Shown here: positions 7,884 through 16,058 of the stretch, piece after piece | Layout of the letters: each line of letters begins with the position of its first letter | Position numbering within the stretch: position 1 is the first letter of the stretch | Assembly (NCBI RefSeq): GCF_000238395.3 | Contig: NZ_CP011025.1 | Location: 124,001 to 188,000 of the forward strand | Source: Pseudoalteromonas arctica A 37-1-2 | GTDB lineage: Bacteria; Pseudomonadota; Gammaproteobacteria; Enterobacterales; Alteromonadaceae | Direction of reading: 5' to 3' | Length of the DNA: 64,000 nt | Notes under the pieces: model-generated | What the model was told of the DNA's origin: nothing | Databases searched by the model: none | What the model saw: the letters and a program-made list of their open reading frames with translations, nothing else | Program-made: the position numbers and the translations under genes

Positions 7884-9080
7884 TTAATGCTTTTTAGCAT
7901 ACTCTTCAGCTTGTTTTAAAACTCTTAATAAATTACCGCTAAGAATCTTTTTAATGTCTTTGTCGCTGTAATCTCTGTCCATTAAACCTTGAACAAGATT
8001 AGGGTAGCTAGATACATCTTTTAAACCGATAGGTAATGAATCGCCAACTCCATCATAATCAGAGCCAATACCTACATAATCAATACCAATTAGCTCAACT
8101 ACGTGATCAATATGGTCAAGCACCTGCTCAAGGCTTGCAAATGGGTATGGGTTTTTAGCACGGTATGCAGCATCAAAATCTTTGCTTAATTTAGTGCCGT
8201 CTTTTTTAACGGACTCTTTTGTGCTTTTTAACTGCTTGCCCCAACTGCCTGCTTTAGCGGTAACAAAGCTTGAGCCAAAGTTAATTTGAATAACGCCGCC
8301 ATTTTCTTTAAGTGCCAATAGCATATCGTCATTCATATTACGCTCAAAGCCAGGCGTGTATTTACGAAGTGATGAATGTGAGGCAATTACGGGTGTTTTA
8401 GATAGATCCATAACCTGATAAAACGCATCATCAGAAATATGCGATACATCGATTAGCATACCAATATTATTCATTTCAGTGACAAGCTCTTTACCAAATG
8501 GGCTTAAGCCTTTCCATTTACGGCGTATATCGTAAGACGAGTCCGAAATATGGTTGCTTTGCGAGTGCGCTAGCGTAATGTAGCGAATGCCACGGTCGTA
8601 AAAGTGCTGAAGGTTTTTCATATCCCCTTCAATAGGAGAGCCGTTTTCCATACCCATGGCTATAGAAAGCTTACCTTGTTTAAATTGCTCTTCTATATCA
8701 GTGCTTGAGCTAGCAATAGCAAACTTATCGGGTGCGCGCTGGGCTATGGCTTCCATACTATCAATCATTTGATTGGCTAGCTGGTAGCTTTTTCCTTTAC
8801 CTTCAAATTCCAAATGCGCAGGAATATAAATCGACATAAATGGGGCATTTAAACCGCCTTTTACAGCGCGAGGGTAGTCAAAATCGCCATCAGTTGTCGC
8901 TTTAGTTACATCAACCCAGCTTTCGTGAATTCGATAAGGTACGTCGATATGGGTATCAATTAAAATGGTGTCTTTAGCGAGTTTAATTGCCTTGTCAGAT
9001 GCTGTTATTGTTTGTTCTGCTTGGGCTTGGCTAGTTAAAGCTAGTGATATGGCTACCACTAGAGTGCTGAGTTTTATCAT
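7884..9080 (-). CDS. membrane dipeptidase, peptidase family M19, secreted
   Basis: Predicted zinc dipeptidase of the renal dipeptidase family, which cleaves dipeptides, often with D-residues at the second position. The HxD zinc motif is in 'DTHIDVPYR' near residue 39; the bridging Glu is in 'MGMENGSP' near 140; later histidines are in 'DVSHISDDAF' and 'ASHSSLR'. Total length fits the family. Start is placed at the ATG 9078-9080: it has AAAGAG upstream and begins a signal peptide (MIKLSTLVVAISLALTSQAQA); the in-frame start nine codons upstream would hide it. It probably acts in the periplasm. Monocistronic. Confidence 0.88.
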   Translation of the reverse strand: MIKLSTLVVAISLALTSQAQAEQTITASDKAIKLAKDTILIDTHIDVPYRIHESWVDVTKATTDGDFDYPRAVKGGLNAPFMSIYIPAHLEFEGKGKSYQLANQMIDSMEAIAQRAPDKFAIASSSTDIEEQFKQGKLSIAMGMENGSPIEGDMKNLQHFYDRGIRYITLAHSQSNHISDSSYDIRRKWKGLSPFGKELVTEMNNIGMLIDVSHISDDAFYQVMDLSKTPVIASHSSLRKYTPGFERNMNDDMLLALKENGGVIQINFGSSFVTAKAGSWGKQLKSTKESVKKDGTKLSKDFDAAYRAKNPYPFASLEQVLDHIDHVVELIGIDYVGIGSDYDGVGDSLPIGLKDVSSYPNLVQGLMDRDYSDKDIKKILSGNLLRVLKQAEEYAKKH

Positions 9081-9144
9081 GTTTTGGCTCTTTGGGTAAA
9101 AAGCCATTGTGTATGTTCAATTCAAAAGTTACAAGTACTACACC

Positions 9145-9399
9145 TTAATCAAACGCCTCTGCTTGATGCTCTTCACTTTGCAGCGCTTTAAATTCGCCCT
9201 TAGAAATAATAGTAACTGACTCATGTAATTCAGAGAAAAACACCATTGCTTCGCCATTTTTAAGCTGAAGCTTAACTTGGTTAACTTTAGATTCGATGCT
9301 TGCTTCTACTTCGCCATAATCGGTGCCTTCGCGCAGTACGTAGCTTTCTATTAGGTTGTATAGTGTATCTTTATCGAGTTGTTCAAAAGGGATAATCAT
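9145..9399 (-). CDS. yheU: YheU family protein
   Basis: Small acidic cytoplasmic protein of 84 residues starting [20 protein letters not shown] and containing the family pattern 'LREGTDYGE'. Function is unknown. Start is taken at the ATG 9397-9399, which overlaps the stop of the upstream yheT gene by ATGA; longer versions run back into yheT. E. coli has the same yheT-yheU pair, which supports the call. Confidence 0.85.
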   Translation of the reverse strand: MIIPFEQLDKDTLYNLIESYVLREGTDYGEVEASIESKVNQVKLQLKNGEAMVFFSELHESVTIISKGEFKALQSEEHQAEAFD

Positions 9400-10388
9400 A
9401 ATTGCTCTTTGTTTGCGTTGCCTAAAACATGTTGCCCAAAATAGCATGGCACGGCTTTCTCTAACCAAAATATAGGCTTAAACGGATTTTTACCGCTAAT
9501 AAAACCAACGTGTCCGCCTTTGTCAGAGATGCGCAGCGTAACATGCTCACTTACGTCTTGCCTACTTGGTACGGCCTTAATTGAGAGCATAGGGTCGTCT
9601 TTGGCATGAATAATAAGTGTAGGTATAGCGATATCTTTTAAGTACGGCATTGCACTGGCTTTGCGATAGTAATCGTGTGCGTTTTCAAAACCATGCAGAG
9701 GGGCTGTTAACTGATTATCAAACTCTAATAAATCGTCAATTTTCATTAACTGTTTTGGTGTTAGTGAAATTTGCTGCTTAATTTGTGGCAGCTTTCGCTG
9801 CATTGATTTTTTCATGCGATCGAGCAGATATTTTTGGTAAATTTTACCTAAGCTTTTACGAATAACATCGCTTGATGACGACAAATCATAAGGAGCAGAT
9901 ACCACCGCTGCAGCACTTAGTGGGCATGCTTGTGATTGTTCACCTAAGTATTTGGCCAGTACGTTACCGCCTAACGAAAAACCTACAGCGACCATAGTGC
10001 GCTCAGGAAATTGCAGCTTTAAGTGATTTATAAAAAAGGCTAAATCGGCGGTGTCACCGCTGTGATAAGCACGTGGCAGGCGATTTACTTCAGTTGAGCA
10101 ATTTCTAAAGTGCATAAGCACAACTGCATATCCTTGCTTTTTTAACGCCTTCATCATGCCTTTGGCATAAAAGCTATTTATATTGCCCTCAAGGCCATGT
10201 AAAACAACGGCAAGTGGAGCGGTTTCGTTATGTGGAAGTGACCATGCGAGCTCAATAAAGTCACCATCAGGTGTATCAAGTTGCTCAAGTTCGTAGCGAG
10301 TGTGGTGAAATGGGCGGAAAAAACGCGGCATTATGGTTTGAACGTGACGATTGGTCATCCACCATGCTGGTTTGAACTGAGAGATCAT
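9396..10388 (-). CDS. yheT: YheT-type alpha/beta hydrolase
   Basis: Predicted hydrolase of the AB-hydrolase YheT (UPF0017) family; substrate unknown, with short-chain esters suggested for relatives. The oxyanion-hole segment 'LHGLEGN' is near residue 64, the nucleophile elbow GFSLGG near 134, an Asp in 'HAKDDPML' near 265 and the catalytic His in 'GGHVGF' near 295, so the triad is complete. The N-terminus [19 protein letters not shown] is characteristic. I prefer ATG 10386-10388 to GTG 10401-10403; neither has a strong ribosome site. Coupled to yheU. In E. coli yheS precedes yheT; here about 3 kb of repeats and an IS lie between them. Confidence 0.9.
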   Translation of the reverse strand: MISQFKPAWWMTNRHVQTIMPRFFRPFHHTRYELEQLDTPDGDFIELAWSLPHNETAPLAVVLHGLEGNINSFYAKGMMKALKKQGYAVVLMHFRNCSTEVNRLPRAYHSGDTADLAFFINHLKLQFPERTMVAVGFSLGGNVLAKYLGEQSQACPLSAAAVVSAPYDLSSSSDVIRKSLGKIYQKYLLDRMKKSMQRKLPQIKQQISLTPKQLMKIDDLLEFDNQLTAPLHGFENAHDYYRKASAMPYLKDIAIPTLIIHAKDDPMLSIKAVPSRQDVSEHVTLRISDKGGHVGFISGKNPFKPIFWLEKAVPCYFGQHVLGNANKEQL

Positions 10389-10454
10389 GTTTGTACTACG
10401 CACTTTGTATTAAACGAAAAGCTAGTGTACCAAATTTTTCGCTTCAGAAAATAA

Positions 10455-10489
10455 AAAGCGCCTAACTAGTAAACTAATAAGGCGCTTTA
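10455..10489 (-). terminator. terminator of the small DUF3149-like gene
   Basis: Stem AAAGCGCCT ... AGGCGCTTT with a loop of about 17 bases and an A run on the left, which is a T run on the minus strand. Lies between the 48-codon gene and yheT. Confidence 0.65.
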
Positions 10490-10500
10490 GTGCGTCGTGC

Positions 10501-10647
10501 TTAATTTTGTTCGGGAATTTCTGCATCATGTATTTTTTTCAAAAAGAAAAAAGCAAAAAAGATACACAAAGAAACAACGATGGTTAAAAACCCAAAAGAC
10601 ATAAATAAAACTGGATCTGTAAAAAAGTCTCTAAAGAATACGTTCAT
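10501..10647 (-). CDS. 48-residue membrane protein, DUF3149-like
   Basis: ATG at 10645-10647, TAA at 10501-10503. The start has an excellent ribosome site (GAGGGG) eight bases upstream. The product begins MNVFFRDFFTDPVLFMSFG, has a single long hydrophobic segment (residues about 14-36) and ends in a short charged tail KKIHDAEIPEQN. The 'F..LFTDPVL..S' start followed by one membrane helix matches my memory of the DUF3149 family of small proteins; function unknown. It reads in the same direction as yheS, TIGR02444 and yheT. A terminator follows directly. Confidence 0.65.
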   Translation of the reverse strand: MNVFFRDFFTDPVLFMSFGFLTIVVSLCIFFAFFFLKKIHDAEIPEQN

Positions 10648-10830
10648 GAGTTGTTCCCCTCGTTGTTGATGGGTTAATCATAGGCGGTGTTTGCAGGTCG
10701 CAACGTGATCGAGATCAAGTTATTTACATAAGCAGATATAGGGGTGAAGCTAAGTTGATTTAGATCATGCTTTAAAGGCTACTAAGTTATTATCACTGAG
10801 AGCTAAGAGAGTTTTTCACTTTACCTAAAA
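10648..10830. other. intergenic region upstream of the small membrane protein
   Basis: About 180 bp without a supportable gene between the 48-codon gene and the repeat array. It probably holds the promoter of the small gene. An 'AACGTGATCGAGATCAAGTT' segment with a GATC-centred inverted repeat is visible at about 10702-10721 but has no assigned role. Confidence 0.4.
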
Positions 10831-10970
10831 GCGTAGCGCTTTAAACTTTTTTGAGTAAACCACTTAAAGATTTTTTGCACAAAGAGAAAAGAATGAGAAG
10901 TAAATGAGGGTAGAGCAACAAACTGCTCAATATTTATATCTAAGTAATTTAGTTTGTTTTCCTCTAAAAG
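10831..10970. repeat. first, diverged unit of the 163-bp tandem repeat array
   Basis: Starts GCGTAGCGCTTTAAAC and follows the same order of landmarks as the later units: 'ACTTAAAG.TTTTTTGCACAAAGAG', 'GCTCAATATTTATAT', 'CTAAGTAAT', 'AGTTTGTTTTCCTCTAAAAG'. It is shorter (about 140 bp) and more diverged than the four later units. The IS3-family element begins right at its end. Confidence 0.75.
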
Positions 10971-11022
10971 CCCCCTGTGTCAGGATAGTTGTCGCCTCTA
11001 ACTTTTAATAGAGGCAGATAAA

Positions 11023-11529
11023 ATGAGACGTCGATTTACACAAGAATTTAAAGTTCAAGCTGTTGAAAAAGCATTATCTCAATGTGATGATGTTCGCCTA
11101 GAAGATATTGCGCTTGATTTAGGCATCGGTTATTCAACCTTGCAACGATGGATCGCGCTTGCTAAAAACCATGAACTTGAAACTAAAAATAATGGTAGTC
11201 ACATGACAACAGAAAAACGCCCTCATGACTGGAGCTTAGAAGAAAGGCTTAACGCCATTATTGAATGTGCGAGTTTAGATGAAGCAGCTCTTAATGAATA
11301 TTGCCGTGCTAAGGGGCTTTACCCGCATCATATTAAACAATGGAAGCAAGATTTTGCTAAAGGGCCTTCAACGAAGCCCGTAAAATCAGACAGTAAACAG
11401 CTCAAACAAGAAATTAAGCAGCTTCAAAAAGAGCTTAATCGTAAAGACAAAGCGTTAGCAGAAACAGCCGCCTTACTCGTACTCAAAAAAAAAGCAGATG
11501 CGCTTTGGGGTTTCAACGAGGACGATTAA
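11023..11529 (+). CDS. IS3-family transposase OrfA
   Basis: DNA-binding subunit of 168 residues. Two helix-turn-helix segments are visible, one in 'DIALDLGIGYSTLQRWI' (about residues 28-44) and one in 'EYCRAKGLYPHHIKQWKQDF' (about 92-112), then a coiled coil with leucine heptads (about 125-160) ending in 'AALLVLKKKADALWG'. In IS3 elements OrfA binds the terminal repeats and regulates the element. Start ATG has the purine stretch AGGCAGATAAA upstream. Overlaps orfB by about 25 bases in the -1 frame. Confidence 0.9.
   Translation: MRRRFTQEFKVQAVEKALSQCDDVRLEDIALDLGIGYSTLQRWIALAKNHELETKNNGSHMTTEKRPHDWSLEERLNAIIECASLDEAALNEYCRAKGLYPHHIKQWKQDFAKGPSTKPVKSDSKQLKQEIKQLQKELNRKDKALAETAALLVLKKKADALWGFNEDD
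11485..11493 (+). promoter_or_regulatory. probable -1 programmed frameshift site between orfA and orfB
   Basis: A run of nine A residues is read as AAA AAA AAA in the orfA frame. The orfB frame is open across it, and the first apparent orfB start (TTG at 11505) is weak. IS3-family elements commonly make the OrfAB transposase by slippage at such A runs, so this is the likely site. Inferred, not tested. Confidence 0.6.
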
Positions 11530-12569
11530 CCAGCTCAACTGAGCGTCATGAATTGATAAAGCTCATTACCGACGCGCAGAAATCAGGGGCAAGGCAAGAA
11601 AAAGCATGTGAGTTACTTGGTCTAACGGCAAGAACAATTCAACGCTGGATTGAAGCTGATGATATGACAGATAAGCGAACAAGTACGATAAAGCGACCAC
11701 CTAACAGGCTAACTGAATTAGAGCAACAGCGTATAATTAAGACGGTTAATTCAATAGAATATGGGCATTTACCACCCAGCAAGATAGTCCCTAAACTATT
11801 GGATAAAGATGTGTGGATAGCATCAGAAAGCTCGTTTTATCGCGTTATGAAATCGCATAAATTATTAACACACAGAGAAAAAGTTAAACCAAATAAAAAG
11901 ATAAAAAAGCCAAAAGCGCTCAGGGCAACACGTGTAAACGAAATTTATACATGGGATATCACGTATTTGCCAACAGCTGTTAAAGGTCAGTTTTTATACT
12001 TATATTTAGTGATGGATATTTATAGTCGAAAAATAGTTGGTTGGCAGGTTCATGACACACAACTAAGCACACTGGCGGCTGATTTAATGGTAGATATTTG
12101 CAGGCGAGAGCAGGTAAAGCCTGAGCAAGTCACGTTGCACTCGGATAATGGCAGTCCAATGAAAGGGGCAACGTTATTAGCGACATTGCAGGAGTTAGGT
12201 ATTGTTCCTTCATTTAGCCGACCGTCTGTGAGTAATGATAATCCTTATTCTGAATCGCTATTTAAGACGTTAAAGTATCGCCCGGAATACCCTGAGAAAG
12301 CCTTTGAAAGCATGGGTAGCGCAAGAAAGTGGGTTAGCGGATTTGTTGATTGGTACAACGATGAGCACTTGCACAGCGGTATTAAATTTGTCACGCCAAA
12401 CCAGCGTCATTTAGGATTAGATAAAGCGATACTAGCGAAACGTCATCAGGTAAATGAGATGGCGAAATTACAGAATCCAAGTCGTTGGTCAGGAAAGTCT
12501 CGAGATTGGACGATGATCAATGAAGTAAATTTAAATCCAGAGAAAAAAGAAGCAATGCGGGCGGCATAA
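11505..12569 (+). CDS. IS3-family transposase OrfB (rve integrase core)
   Basis: Catalytic part of the transposase. After an N-terminal HTH (residues about 14-45) the retroviral-integrase fold carries the DDE triad: Asp in 'TWDITYL' near 150, Asp in 'LHSDNGS' near 212 and Glu in 'NPYSESLFKTLK' near 248, with the spacing of 35 residues typical of IS3. The frame has no good start of its own and is probably translated as an OrfAB fusion by frameshifting from orfA. No internal stops are seen, so the element may still be active. Confidence 0.92.
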   Translation: MGFQRGRLTSSTERHELIKLITDAQKSGARQEKACELLGLTARTIQRWIEADDMTDKRTSTIKRPPNRLTELEQQRIIKTVNSIEYGHLPPSKIVPKLLDKDVWIASESSFYRVMKSHKLLTHREKVKPNKKIKKPKALRATRVNEIYTWDITYLPTAVKGQFLYLYLVMDIYSRKIVGWQVHDTQLSTLAADLMVDICRREQVKPEQVTLHSDNGSPMKGATLLATLQELGIVPSFSRPSVSNDNPYSESLFKTLKYRPEYPEKAFESMGSARKWVSGFVDWYNDEHLHSGIKFVTPNQRHLGLDKAILAKRHQVNEMAKLQNPSRWSGKSRDWTMINEVNLNPEKKEAMRAA

Positions 12570-12610
12570 AATTTAATTTGATGCGACAACTAACTTGAAA
12601 AACTCCGAAA

Positions 12611-13262
12611 GCGAAGCGCCTCTTAACCTCTTTGTGAGTAAATTACTTAAAGGTCTTTGCGCAAAAAGAAGAAAAAGAGAAGAAAATTAGGGCAGGGTAA
12701 TAAAATGCTGAGCTAAACAACCGCTCAATATTTATATTTTTACCTAAGTAATCTAGTTTGTTTTCCTCTAAAAGCGAAGCGCCTCTTAACCTCTTTGTGA
12801 GTAAATTACTTAAAGATCTTTGCGAAAAAAGAAGAAAAAGAGAAGCAAATGGGGGCAGGGTAATAAAATGCTGAGCTAAACAGCCGCTCAATATTTATAT
12901 TTTTATCTAAGTAATCTAGTTTGTTTTCCTCTAAAAGCGAAGCGCCTCTTAACCTCTTTGTGAGTAAATTACTTAAAGGTCTTTGCGCAAAAAGAAGAAA
13001 AAGAGAAGAAAATTAGGGCAGGGTAATAAAATGCTGAGCTAAACAACCGCTCAATATTTATATTTTTACCTAAGTAATCTAGTTTGTTTTCCTCTAAAAG
13101 CGAAGCGCCTCTTAACCTCTTTGTGAGTAAATTACTTAAAGATCTTTGCGAAAAAAGAAGAAAAAGAGAAGCAAATGGGGGCAGGGTAATAAAATGCTGA
13201 GCTAAACAGCCGCTCAATATTTATATTTTTATCTAAGTAATCTAGTTTGTTTTCCTCTAAAA
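12611..13262. repeat. four tandem 163-bp repeats arranged as two identical 326-bp dimers
   Basis: Units start at 12611, 12774, 12937 and 13100, each at GCGAAGCGCCTCTTAACC. They alternate between type A (AAAGGTCTTTGCGC, GAAAATTAGGG, ACAACCGC) and type B (AAAGATCTTTGCGA, GCAAATGGGGG, ACAGCCGC), and the A+B dimer 12611-12936 is repeated without visible change as 12937-13262. The period is not a multiple of three, so the unit is not a protein repeat; the 82-codon frames on the minus strand are by-products. The dimer duplication must be recent. Confidence 0.9.
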
Positions 13263-13345
13263 GCGAAGCGCCTCTTAACCTCTTTGTGAATTATTTACTT
13301 AAAGGTTTTTTGCACAAAGAAAAGAGAATGAGCAGTAGAGGAGGT
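13263..13345. repeat. partial terminal unit of the tandem array
   Basis: Begins like the other units (GCGAAGCGCCTCTTAACC) but after about 35 bases switches to a variant ('GAATTATTTACTTAAAGG', 'TTGCACAAAGAAAAGAG') that resembles the first unit at 10831 and the single dispersed copy near 54806. It ends before the TIGR02444 gene. Confidence 0.75.
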
Positions 13346-13361
13346 TATAAAAAGTCGCAGC

Positions 13362-13784
13362 CTAAGTGGCTTTCATATACAGCTCAATATTGTTTGGTTC
13401 TGCATGCTGGATTAATTCAAACTCATTTACTGCTTCAATCAACATATGTTGCTGTTGCTTTTCAAGCTTTAGCTCAGCGCTTAGTAACTCTGCGCGTATT
13501 GTGGCGTAATCACTTATCGTATTCTGATTAGCTTTTAAATAGCTACGAGCAGCGCGCAGAGGCTGTAATGCATAAGTATCAAATTCACTAACTACTTGCG
13601 TTAACTCATTTAGCTGTTGGGTATTAATACTTAAATTTAATGAGTCTAAATAAAGTAGCAATAAGCATAAATTAACGTTTTTTCCTTGCTGGTTTTGTAG
13701 TGCCAGCAAGGTTGTTTGTTGATCAGGCTTTGCGTACAAGGTGCACGCAAACTGCCAAAAATGGTCGCTATTGAGCAAGTTCAT
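13362..13784 (-). CDS. TIGR02444 (DUF2390) family protein
   Basis: Protein of 140 residues starting MNLLNSDHFWQFACTLYAKP. The N-terminal 'FW.FA...Y' pattern, a leucine-rich central helix 'NVNLCLLLLYLDS', and a predicted all-helical structure fit TIGR02444, a family of unknown function usually found next to yheS in Alteromonadales. Start is the ATG at 13782-13784, which lies inside the 3' end of yheS (17-bp overlap), indicating translational coupling. Its 3' end lies close to the repeat array. Confidence 0.75.
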   Translation of the reverse strand: MNLLNSDHFWQFACTLYAKPDQQTTLLALQNQQGKNVNLCLLLLYLDSLNLSINTQQLNELTQVVSEFDTYALQPLRAARSYLKANQNTISDYATIRAELLSAELKLEKQQQHMLIEAVNEFELIQHAEPNNIELYMKAT

Positions 13785-15690
13785 CGGCGAATGCCTGCTC
13801 TTTTTCTTCCATTTCTTCAAGTGCCATAAGTAGCTCTTCTTCAACTTCGTTAAGCTTAGGCGTAAGGGTTGCTTGCTTGGCTAATAACTCTTTAAGCTTG
13901 GCTTTGTTGTCGTCGTTGTAGAGTTCGTTATCACCTAAGGTCACTTCAACTTCACTTAATTCGGCGGTAAATTTATCGAGTTGCTTTTCAAGCTTTTCAA
14001 TTTGCTTTTTAAGTGGCTGAGTGGCTTTTCTAAATTCAGCCTCTAAGCGCTTTTGCTCTTTTCGGTTAACGCCTGGGTTTGCTTTAGGCTCGTCGGTTTG
14101 CTGCGCTTTAACCGCTTCTTTATTCGCGTTAAGTAACCATTGATAATACGCATCTAAGTCGTAACCAAACTGGGTTACTTTGCCGTTATCTACTAAGTAA
14201 AACTCATCGGCAGTATTTTTAAGCATATGGCGATCATGCGAAACGGTAACCATAGCGCCTTCAAAGCCTTGTAGTGCCATAACAAGTGCATGGCGCATCT
14301 CTAAATCAAGGTGGTTGGTTGGCTCATCCAGTAATAATAAGTTTGGCTTTTGATATACCAACATGGCAAGTACTAAACGTGCTTTTTCGCCGCCCGAAAA
14401 CGGGGCTACAGGCTCAAGTGCTTTATCGCCAATAAAGGCAAAACCACCTAAAAAGTCACGTAGTGATTGTTCAGTGGCTTTTGGGTCTAGTCGTTGTATG
14501 TGCGTTATTGCACTGGCTTTTAAATCAAGAGATTCCAGCTGATGCTGCGCAAAGTAACCAATATTTAATCCGTGATGCTGAATAACTTCGCCCGCTTGCG
14601 GCTCTAAATCACCAGAAAGCAGTTTAATTAACGTTGATTTACCCGCGCCATTTCGACCAAGTAAAGCAATTCGGCTACCTGGTACAAGGTTTAGCTCTAT
14701 ATTATTTAAAATAGTGACGTCACCATAACCCGCTTTGGCTTTATCTATTGTCATTAGTGGGTTTGGTAATGCTTTTGGCTCTGCAAACTCAAAGTTAAAT
14801 GGCGAGTCGGCATGTGCTGGCGCTAGTTTTTCCATGCGTTCCAGTGCTTTTACACGGCTTTGTGCTTGTTTAGCTTTACTGGCTTTTGCTTTAAAGCGCG
14901 TTATAAATTGCTCTAAGTGTGCAATTTGATCTTGTTGCTTATCAAACATCGCTTGTTGTTGTAGCAAGCGCTCTGCTTTTTGGCGTTCAAACTGCGAGTA
15001 GTTACCTTTGTACACGTTAATAAGTTGCTTATCTACGTGCCAAATTTGATCAACCACCGCATCTAAAAACTCACGGTCATGCGATATAAGTACAAGGGTG
15101 CCGGTATAAGCACGCAAAAATCGTTCAAGCCAATAAACGGCATCTAAATCAAGGTGATTTGTTGGCTCATCGAGTAATAGTAAATCGGCGTCGCGTATTA
15201 ATGCTTGGGCAAGGTTTAAACGCATACGCCAACCACCCGAAAACGAGCTTACAGGGTTTTTTATTAGGTTATTGGCAAAGCCTAAGCCGTGTAATAGCTC
15301 ACCGGCGGTTGACTCAATGCTGTAGCCTTTAATATTTTCAAGCTGAATATGTACTTTGGCTTGTGTGTCGCCATCGTTGTTTTTTTCGGCCTCACGCAGT
15401 GCTATACGCATTGCGTAGTATTCTGGGTGGCCTTGAAGTACATAATCAATCGCGCTTATTTCAAGTGCAGGTGTCTCTTGCTTAACAGAGGCAATAGACC
15501 AATCTTTTGGAATGCTGCAGTTACCGGCATCTAGTTGCAGTTCTGATTTTAGTAAACCAAATAACGTTGATTTTCCGCAGCCATTAGCGCCAACAAGGCC
15601 TACTTTGTGCTCTGGGAATAATGTAGCTGATGCGTTTTTTAATAAGGCTTTACCGCCACGAAGTAGTTCTATTTCTGAGATTTGGATCAT
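13768..15690 (-). CDS. yheS: ABC-F family ATPase YheS
   Basis: Soluble protein with two ABC ATPase domains and no membrane segments. First domain: Walker A 'GANGCGKST' near 34, signature 'SSFSGGWRMRL' near 150, Walker B 'LLLLDEPTNHLD' near 170. Second domain: 'LLGRNGAGKST' near 343, 'SGGEKARL' near 430, Walker B near 450. The linker and the C-terminal coiled coil (from about 535) are as in YheS. ABC-F proteins act on the ribosome, helping with translation of difficult sequences; YheS has been linked to relief of stalling. 640 residues is normal. Followed by TIGR02444 with overlap. Confidence 0.93.
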   Translation of the reverse strand: MIQISEIELLRGGKALLKNASATLFPEHKVGLVGANGCGKSTLFGLLKSELQLDAGNCSIPKDWSIASVKQETPALEISAIDYVLQGHPEYYAMRIALREAEKNNDGDTQAKVHIQLENIKGYSIESTAGELLHGLGFANNLIKNPVSSFSGGWRMRLNLAQALIRDADLLLLDEPTNHLDLDAVYWLERFLRAYTGTLVLISHDREFLDAVVDQIWHVDKQLINVYKGNYSQFERQKAERLLQQQAMFDKQQDQIAHLEQFITRFKAKASKAKQAQSRVKALERMEKLAPAHADSPFNFEFAEPKALPNPLMTIDKAKAGYGDVTILNNIELNLVPGSRIALLGRNGAGKSTLIKLLSGDLEPQAGEVIQHHGLNIGYFAQHQLESLDLKASAITHIQRLDPKATEQSLRDFLGGFAFIGDKALEPVAPFSGGEKARLVLAMLVYQKPNLLLLDEPTNHLDLEMRHALVMALQGFEGAMVTVSHDRHMLKNTADEFYLVDNGKVTQFGYDLDAYYQWLLNANKEAVKAQQTDEPKANPGVNRKEQKRLEAEFRKATQPLKKQIEKLEKQLDKFTAELSEVEVTLGDNELYNDDNKAKLKELLAKQATLTPKLNEVEEELLMALEEMEEKEQAFADELAQ

Positions 15691-15822
15691 GAATGCGTTA
15701 CTTTGCTGTGCCCTTGTTAAGTTGGCGCTATCATAACATAGAACTTAATGCTCTTATCAAGCGTATCAACAAGTGAAGTTATACGATAAAATAGCGGCAG
15801 TTCAAACCACAGGAAAAATGTT

Positions 15823-16026
15823 GTGAGACAAAAGAAGCGATTTATTGCTGGTGCATCGTGCCCTGACTGCAAAGCCATGGATACTATGATGCTATACAGA
15901 GAACATGATGTTGAAAAAGTAGAGTGTGTTGAGTGTGGTCATAAAATGGCGCAACCCGATAACGCTGTTCAGGCGTCTACTCGTCAATTTGAACAAGTAA
16001 TTGGTGTATTTAAACCGGGCGACTAA
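15823..16026 (+). CDS. yheV: YheV family putative metal-binding protein
   Basis: Short protein of 67 residues with two CxxC pairs (CPDC at residues 13-16 and CVEC near 35-38), the pattern of a zinc ribbon, and a C-terminal 'FEQVIGVFKPGD' typical of YheV. Function is unknown. The start is GTG at 15823 with AGGAAAAAT upstream; the ATG at 15818 is followed at once by a stop. Divergent from yheS, as part of the conserved yhe neighbourhood. Confidence 0.85.
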   Translation: MRQKKRFIAGASCPDCKAMDTMMLYREHDVEKVECVECGHKMAQPDNAVQASTRQFEQVIGVFKPGD

Positions 16027-16037
16027 CCCGGTTTTTT
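16012..16037 (+). terminator. terminator overlapping the yheV stop
   Basis: Stem AAACCGGG / CCCGGTTT with loop CGACTAA followed by TTTT. The left arm is made of the last yheV codons. Confidence 0.8.
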
Positions 16038-16058
16038 ATTGCCTAATTTTTACCGGTT

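Larger units (their letters stand above)
10971..12607 (+). mobile_element. IS3-family insertion sequence inserted in the repeat array
   Basis: About 1.6 kb bounded by imperfect inverted repeats: left TGTGTCAGGATAGTTGTCGC (from about 10976) and right, read on the minus strand, TTTTTCAAGTTAGTTGTCGC. The inner twelve bases TAGTTGTCGC plus flanks are identical. The interrupted repeat unit continues on both sides: CCTCTAAAAG on the left, AAAGCGAAGCGCC on the right, which suggests a short AAAG target duplication (10967-10970 and 12608-12611). It carries orfA and orfB with an overlapping -1 frame, as in the IS3 family. Exact ends are uncertain by a few bases. Confidence 0.85.

Noticed and set aside
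12643..13217. Two identical 82-codon frames on the minus strand inside the tandem repeats (12643-12891 and 12969-13217)
   Set aside because: They arise because the 326-bp dimer is duplicated. The 163-bp period shifts frame from unit to unit, there is no ribosome site, and the product has no recognisable features.
12611..13345. Possible CRISPR array
   Set aside because: Units are 163 bp and contiguous, without short direct repeats separated by unique spacers, and no cas genes are near.
10831..13345. Prophage or integron remnant
   Set aside because: No integrase other than the IS3 transposase, no phage structural genes and no attachment site at a tRNA were found.
13247..13531. 94-codon plus-strand frame at the end of the repeat array
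   Set aside because: It spans the last repeat unit and runs antisense into the TIGR02444 gene, which has family and neighbour support.
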